From contig CANDYO010000064.1 in NCBI GenBank assembly GCA_947424995.1, forward strand, positions 1 to 11,185: 11,185 bases of DNA, in the 5' to 3' direction. The position numbers were made by a program, and so were the translations under genes. The notes under the pieces were generated by a model. It was not told where the DNA came from and made no database searches. It saw only the letters and a program-made list of their open reading frames with translations. Positions 8,601 to 11,185 of the stretch are shown here, in pieces. Numbering within the stretch: position 1 is the stretch's first letter; every line of letters begins with the position of its first letter. The stretch is from Rickettsiales bacterium (GTDB lineage: Bacteria; Pseudomonadota; Alphaproteobacteria; Rickettsiales; CANDYO01).

Positions 8601-11185
8601 AGATAAAATATTTATTTATAAGCAAGAAGCCCAAGCTAAACAAGAAGATAAAGTCAGCCAAAACGAACAAGTTTGTTTAGCAACTATGAATAAAACCACT
8701 TGTTTAAAAACTGTGGATTTAAGTCAAGCTCACTTAGCTAAATTATTGAATATTATATTACTTAAAGATCCTTTAAAATCTCCAAGACAAGATTTAAATC
8801 TCATTTATGAATTAGCAGTAAAATTCGATCTAGCTCCAAAATTATATGGAATATCTAAACCTTTGGATAAGTGGGTAAAAGATGAATTTAGCAGGTGGCG
8901 TCAACATATTGGTAAAGTAGATAATAAAACTATTATAGATGACAACAATATTGCTGAAGTTTTAGCAGTATTATCTGAAGCCGCTCATGATACTATTTTA
9001 AGTGACAGACACGCTCATCCTAGAGAAGTTCAATTATTGTCGGTATTATCTCTATTTAAATCACTAAAAGGAGGGTTAGCGCAGATAGCAACCAGTGAAG
9101 GTAAGACACTTGTTGATGCGATGTTCTTAGCTATTAAAGTTATAGCCGGTATAAGACCTGATCTTATGACTAGCTCGTCGGTATTAGTTGATAGAGATAT
9201 TAAAGAAATGAGGCCATTTTTTGATTTATTTGGCATTAGCATTGAGAGTAATATTCGTGGTGGCGTGGGGCCAAAAACTTGTTATCTAGCTGATATAGTT
9301 ATTGGAGATCCAATGATGTTCATCGGAGATGCAATTAAAGACATCACCTCAAATGTTAAGTTTGGGAGAGGATATGAGCTATTGATGATTGATGAAGTAG
9401 ATAATATGTTTGTTGATCAGAATAATATGAAAGTTCAGCTTGCTAGCGCTATACCTGGATTCAACATTTTAAGGAATGTATTAGCTAATATTTGGAGTAC
9501 GGCAACTTCAAGCTTTACTCATTATGGATTATCTCAAGATGAAAACTATTGCTATTATAATCAATCCGTTCTTAATACTAACCAACAAACTGAAGTTGAT
9601 AATTTGGATCTACAAGCCATTGAAAAATCTGAATATAACTATGAATTAGTACCAATTGGAAAGCATTGTTTTAATGATTTTATCAGAAATTATACTGCCA
9701 ATTATACTGAAAATGAATTATTTGCCTTCAACCGAGATGTTGATTATCGCAAAATTATCATCCCTAAGCATTTAGAAAAATTCTCTCAAGATCAATTAAC
9801 AAACTGGCTAGACTCAATATTAGCCTCATATGTGCACCAGGATAAACTCGATTATATTGTTTATAATTCTACTTCTACCAGGGGTCATGGCAACTCCATT
9901 ATTGCTCCAGTTGATTATAAAAATACTGGCGCTATTCAAGAAGGCTTAAGATGGGATAATGGAAGACATCCTTATTTAGAAGTTAAACATGGTCTCACCA
10001 TGCATTCTGAGACCCTAACCAGTATCTTTATGTCATATTTTGGTTACTTTCTCAAATATAAAGATAATATTTATGGAGTCACTGGCACTTTAGGAACGGA
10101 GGATCATCATAAGTTTTTAAAAAAGATGTATGATGTAGAGTTAACTGTTATTCCTACCTTTATTCAAAAGGACTTTACTGAATTTAAGCCTGTTATAGTA
10201 GATAGTAAACTTAAATGGCAAGAAGAAATAATCGGAGCAATCACTAGAAAAGCTTTGGGTTGCAAAAGAGCTGGGTTAGTTATAGCTGAAACAATAGCTG
10301 AGGTTGAAAATTTAGCAAAACTCTTAGAACAACAGGGATATGATCCAGCTCTAATTAAGATTTATGGTACTGGCGCTAATGGGGAATCTAAAATAGTAGA
10401 GGAAAAACTAAAACCTGGGGAAGTTATGATTTCTACTAATCAGGGTGGACGTGGCCTTGACTTACAGCTTGAACAAGAAGTACTCGACGCTGGTGGACTA
10501 ATTGTTTTTTTAACCATGCTTCCTGCAAGTAGTAGAGTTCAACTCCAAGATTTTGGACGTGCGGCAAGAGCTGGTGATCCAGGATCTGCTATGCTTATTA
10601 TTAATACGGAGCAATTCCCAGATAATCAATGTGGTAAGGATTTAAAATGTCTAATTGATAACAGAAATGAAGCAGAGATAAAACTTTTAAATCACGATCG
10701 TTTATGTAAATTACCTGGTATTACTATGCGTGATAAATTATTTGGGGAATATGTTGAACTATTTAAAGAGGCTAATTCTCCTACAGGTTATAAATTAATT
10801 GCAGGAAATTGTTCTGAAGCATTAACTACCATGAAGAGCTTATGTTTATATCAAGAAAAAGAAATCTTGGATATTATGCTGCAAATTACAAGCGCAGATA
10901 ATAAGTATGAAGCTATAAATATCACTAAAATATTAGATATTATTGATCCAAAAGTTTCTGCTCATCTTACAACTATATTATCAAAAAATGAAAGTTCTGT
11001 GTCTAGCCTTAACAAGCAAGATTTTGAAGCTATTCATTTTTTGGCAGCAAAAGATGGTTTTAGTGACAATCCTGTAATTCTAGCTCGGGTTAAAAAATCA
11101 TTTGATCAGGCGCGAGAAAAAGAACTTCCTTTAGAATATCGAGAAAAAATAAGTAGAATGCTAGGGATGTATACTTATTCAATAA
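3742..11185 (+). CDS. giant multidomain protein with a SecA-like DEAD motor, 3' end outside window
   Basis: The frame stays open from the ATG at 3742 to the last base, giving at least 2481 residues. An in-frame TAA at 3736-3738 makes this ATG the furthest possible start, although no good ribosome binding site precedes it. Residues 1-650 are almost wholly helical, with a HEAT/ARM-like rhythm. Residues 665-1297 hold an A-B-A-B block of a small repeated domain. About 1310-1740 is a second helical region. From about 1750 a SecA-type motor follows: Q1764 in HPREVQLLS, Walker A ATSEGKT (1783-1789), DEVD (1884-1887), TGT (2114-2116), TNQGGRGLD (2232-2240) and QDFGRAARAGDPGS (2269-2282). All key ATPase residues are present, so it is probably an active ATPase. 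True SecA is about 800-950 residues with the motor at the N terminus, so this is not the housekeeping translocase. There is no signal peptide or membrane segment. A remodelling ATPase or secreted host-directed effector is possible but unproven. Confidence 0.88.
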   Translation, partial: MNENIIGEIFNQFKEYVLNSSMIDPELFEKQINILQPRIIGSCIFLDDLAKVNHDTNEIELYHWYNILQNNPTPDEVEASEAKTHKFLSGFNIPTSESKGLSYEVTILKEAESLSQDFKADLEELLIYFKEKPDCEFHKWFNNFRNNIIETERIKVNDILIEIYKKYSNYSPQILETLLSDDTSASSSCIVHALAEREDFILVDDTIKTLEKHLVKLITDEKFPANLIGSYLKILTNNIIHQYKENPRYALDLSRVVTQNNVNPQFTNQVINEFNKIFSNDVDTRIFHPEVLKNFESIVTKIEDKEPVLKFIGQAVVKGLYKINLDSFERFELILANQHQLKNLAFEVICLYLKDSFAPEKADYVFLQSKIDNILESGYKLPTDLLNHVIQAYSQDTRYFSDALIRIIKLYYNYPEILQNLADTLLTIVKKNDNLPSQSIKDISFIIARLFDARILLPDMLPNFVKFIENDDIVIQKQVIELYSKLVKVSNPIADSHATSLELQANIIKFIDSNNIEQKYGFLENVLNLISRDNAEKVEKLFKSAILLQNKKLLPLIIDGLNKCKTHKEHKIISLNEQELEIIWASADLSLHEKTASILDKTVNELFDAFSKEESSSILIELLYTKFAEEIAIENLKNKIIDKKDPTTSPATSSINSAFDKDKELIRNVILSDISELEYILDMSDKHKMDGRFFGQFSCNEQTMASLCLHLGESKSYILVDKTDEKVLVYNEHDYQYYQPLKIELQQQEEDSEKFDILSNAIFKLFPDSMLVTTDITEITKRVANFNLIESNSFKAVKQKILADPTPNNIDLLRHVSISSIDDLKAFSLLINQYNLNGYALTSFSCGDMPKESLCKTLGKSTSYILFDSKSKDIISIYIHYDHDTVEDEYLNQRISYDNKQQAILQEAIKSVIGSLKFLPDLKVTSADLADINVNIPSDSPTKFADVAKIFANYRKANLDQTENIESEASNFINNLDKIDNKNKTTDKKHSSTSLDKTFGKEKELLRNVILSDVSELEYILDMSDKHKMDGRFFGQFSCNNQTMASLCLNLGESKSYILVDKTDEKVLVYNEHDYHYYQPLKLELQQQEEDSEKYDILSNAIFKLFPDSMLVTTDITEITKRVANFNLIESNSFETVKQKILVESTSINIDLLRHVSISSINDLKAFSLIINQYNLNGYALTSFSCGDMPQESLCKTLGKSTSYILFDSKSKDVISIYIQYDYDTVDDEDLDQRIIYDNKQQTILQEAIKSVIGSLKFLPDLKVISANLADINVNIPSDNPLKFSDVSKVFANYRKAKLEQTENVEPEASNLDSTVDVEKIVKKNFIYNNSNNLAAILKEAFREDVIITNSDIKMIEERLSLTEQIITNKLLRNQILENVSSFQSLLNNLELKSISAFRELLDFIDINKISQDELVDGLAFSSDYSYNSGESSNPGIDIQQFYKSLVKNLIYIGYLDIELLTSDENAFYRSIDHLVDSLNWPADILYILIKKIEQKDFVKLIINLEKLADYDVAADSTNRKIVSALEILEKTPLEDWLSKFHSLITDNHFFIPESKETLLLKLEELNKTNPQILNLIKSGYFEGQLNKVERIKKDWLGSKYEIVVEKPRPDSSNVATAMQDKIFIYKQEAQAKQEDKVSQNEQVCLATMNKTTCLKTVDLSQAHLAKLLNIILLKDPLKSPRQDLNLIYELAVKFDLAPKLYGISKPLDKWVKDEFSRWRQHIGKVDNKTIIDDNNIAEVLAVLSEAAHDTILSDRHAHPREVQLLSVLSLFKSLKGGLAQIATSEGKTLVDAMFLAIKVIAGIRPDLMTSSSVLVDRDIKEMRPFFDLFGISIESNIRGGVGPKTCYLADIVIGDPMMFIGDAIKDITSNVKFGRGYELLMIDEVDNMFVDQNNMKVQLASAIPGFNILRNVLANIWSTATSSFTHYGLSQDENYCYYNQSVLNTNQQTEVDNLDLQAIEKSEYNYELVPIGKHCFNDFIRNYTANYTENELFAFNRDVDYRKIIIPKHLEKFSQDQLTNWLDSILASYVHQDKLDYIVYNSTSTRGHGNSIIAPVDYKNTGAIQEGLRWDNGRHPYLEVKHGLTMHSETLTSIFMSYFGYFLKYKDNIYGVTGTLGTEDHHKFLKKMYDVELTVIPTFIQKDFTEFKPVIVDSKLKWQEEIIGAITRKALGCKRAGLVIAETIAEVENLAKLLEQQGYDPALIKIYGTGANGESKIVEEKLKPGEVMISTNQGGRGLDLQLEQEVLDAGGLIVFLTMLPASSRVQLQDFGRAARAGDPGSAMLIINTEQFPDNQCGKDLKCLIDNRNEAEIKLLNHDRLCKLPGITMRDKLFGEYVELFKEANSPTGYKLIAGNCSEALTTMKSLCLYQEKEILDIMLQITSADNKYEAINITKILDIIDPKVSAHLTTILSKNESSVSSLNKQDFEAIHFLAAKDGFSDNPVILARVKKSFDQAREKELPLEYREKISRMLGMYTYSI
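5734..6108 (+). repeat. repeat unit A1
   Basis: Residues 665-789 of the giant protein. The unit begins LIRNVILSDISELE and carries FSC (C699), SLC..LG, SYILVD and a later PD..VT..D motif (FPDSMLVTTDITEI). Compared with unit B1, 21 of the first 57 residues are identical without a gap. The predicted mix of helices and strands suggests a small alpha/beta domain. The family is not recognised. Confidence 0.75.
6175..6600 (+). repeat. repeat unit B1
   Basis: Residues 812-953. The unit begins LLRHVSISSIDDLK, with FSC (C846), SLCKTLG, SYILFD and LPDLKVTSADLADI, in the same order and nearly the same spacing as unit A1, 147 residues downstream of it. It continues into a short tail ending in FANYRKA (residue 957). 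It diverged from A long before the recent duplication. Confidence 0.75.
6754..7128 (+). repeat. repeat unit A2
   Basis: Residues 1005-1129, the near-identical partner of A1. The FSC cysteine (C1039), SLC..LG, SYILVD and FPDSMLVTTD motifs are all kept. Only a handful of residues differ from A1. Confidence 0.75.
7195..7620 (+). repeat. repeat unit B2
   Basis: Residues 1152-1293, the partner of B1. FSC (C1186), SLCKTLG, SYILFD and LPDLKV are kept. More substitutions separate B2 from B1 than A2 from A1, especially in the acidic loop after IYIQYD and in the tail before the helical region. Confidence 0.75.
8989..10629 (+). other. SecA-like DEAD motor domain
   Basis: This spans residues about 1750-2296. 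In order it shows the SecA Q-motif equivalent HPREVQLLS; Walker A with K1788; a counterpart of the SecA VTVNDYLA..D segment (TSSSVLVDRDIKEM); YLADIVIGDP in place of SecA's YAADITYGTN; DEVD at 1884-1887; a strand with LDYIV; EGLRWDNGRHPYLEVKHG matching SecA's QGRRWSDGLHQAVEAKEG; VTGTLGTE; STNQGGRGLD; and GRAARAGDPGS with R2273 and R2276. The part between DEVD and LDYIV, where SecA has its preprotein-binding domain, shows no similarity I can see. After motif VI I recognise no SecA scaffold or wing domain in the remaining residues. Confidence 0.88.

Noticed and set aside
9030..9242. Minus-strand frame of 70 codons
   Set aside because: It is antisense to the Walker A region of the SecA-like motor, whose plus-strand motifs are unmistakable.
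3742..11185. The housekeeping preprotein translocase SecA
   Set aside because: The motor starts near residue 1750 after unrelated domains and lacks recognisable preprotein-binding and scaffold domains, so it is called SecA-like only.

Overview
This 11.2 kb AT-rich window (roughly 30% G+C by eye) looks like the chromosome of a host-associated bacterium, most plausibly a protist- or arthropod-dwelling intracellular lineage such as Rickettsiales. That placement is inferred from base composition, loose gene spacing and the presence of a giant, partly eukaryote-like multidomain protein. No rRNA, tRNA or marker gene confirms it. All recognisable genes lie on the + strand.

Left part (1-2141): the C-terminal tail of an unidentified gene, a small single-pass membrane protein (355-687), a clear TspO/MBR-family membrane protein (760-1254), and 26 bases later a 286-residue protein with the HxD...H...R signature of Fe(II)/2-oxoglutarate-type oxygenases (1281-2141). 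The last two probably share a transcript. An AT-rich 10-bp hairpin (2195-2219) follows.

Middle (2142-3741): a 235-base spacer with a weak promoter candidate leads to a 384-residue, Ala/Lys/Glu/Thr-rich cytosolic coiled-coil protein (2377-3531). Two long coils flank a short segment with two cysteines, and the tail is acidic. A 210-base spacer without a gene follows.

Right part (3742-11185): one uninterrupted reading frame of at least 2481 codons that runs off the window. From N to C terminus it has a helical solenoid-like region of about 650 residues; a fourfold A-B-A-B block of a small domain marked by FSC, SLC..LG and SYIL; a second helical region; and a SecA-type DEAD motor with intact ATPase motifs (ATSEGKT, DEVD, TGT, TNQGGRGLD, QDFGRAARAGDPGS). 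It is not ordinary SecA, because the motor begins near residue 1750. The A-B-A-B block shows two events: an old divergence of A and B (about 37% identity over the core), then a recent in-frame 1020-base tandem duplication of the A-B pair (about 94% identical DNA, no gaps). This SecA-like giant, with its repeat module of unknown fold and possibly its coiled-coil neighbour, is the best candidate here for an undescribed system. A role as a host-directed effector or as a non-translocase remodelling ATPase is inference only.
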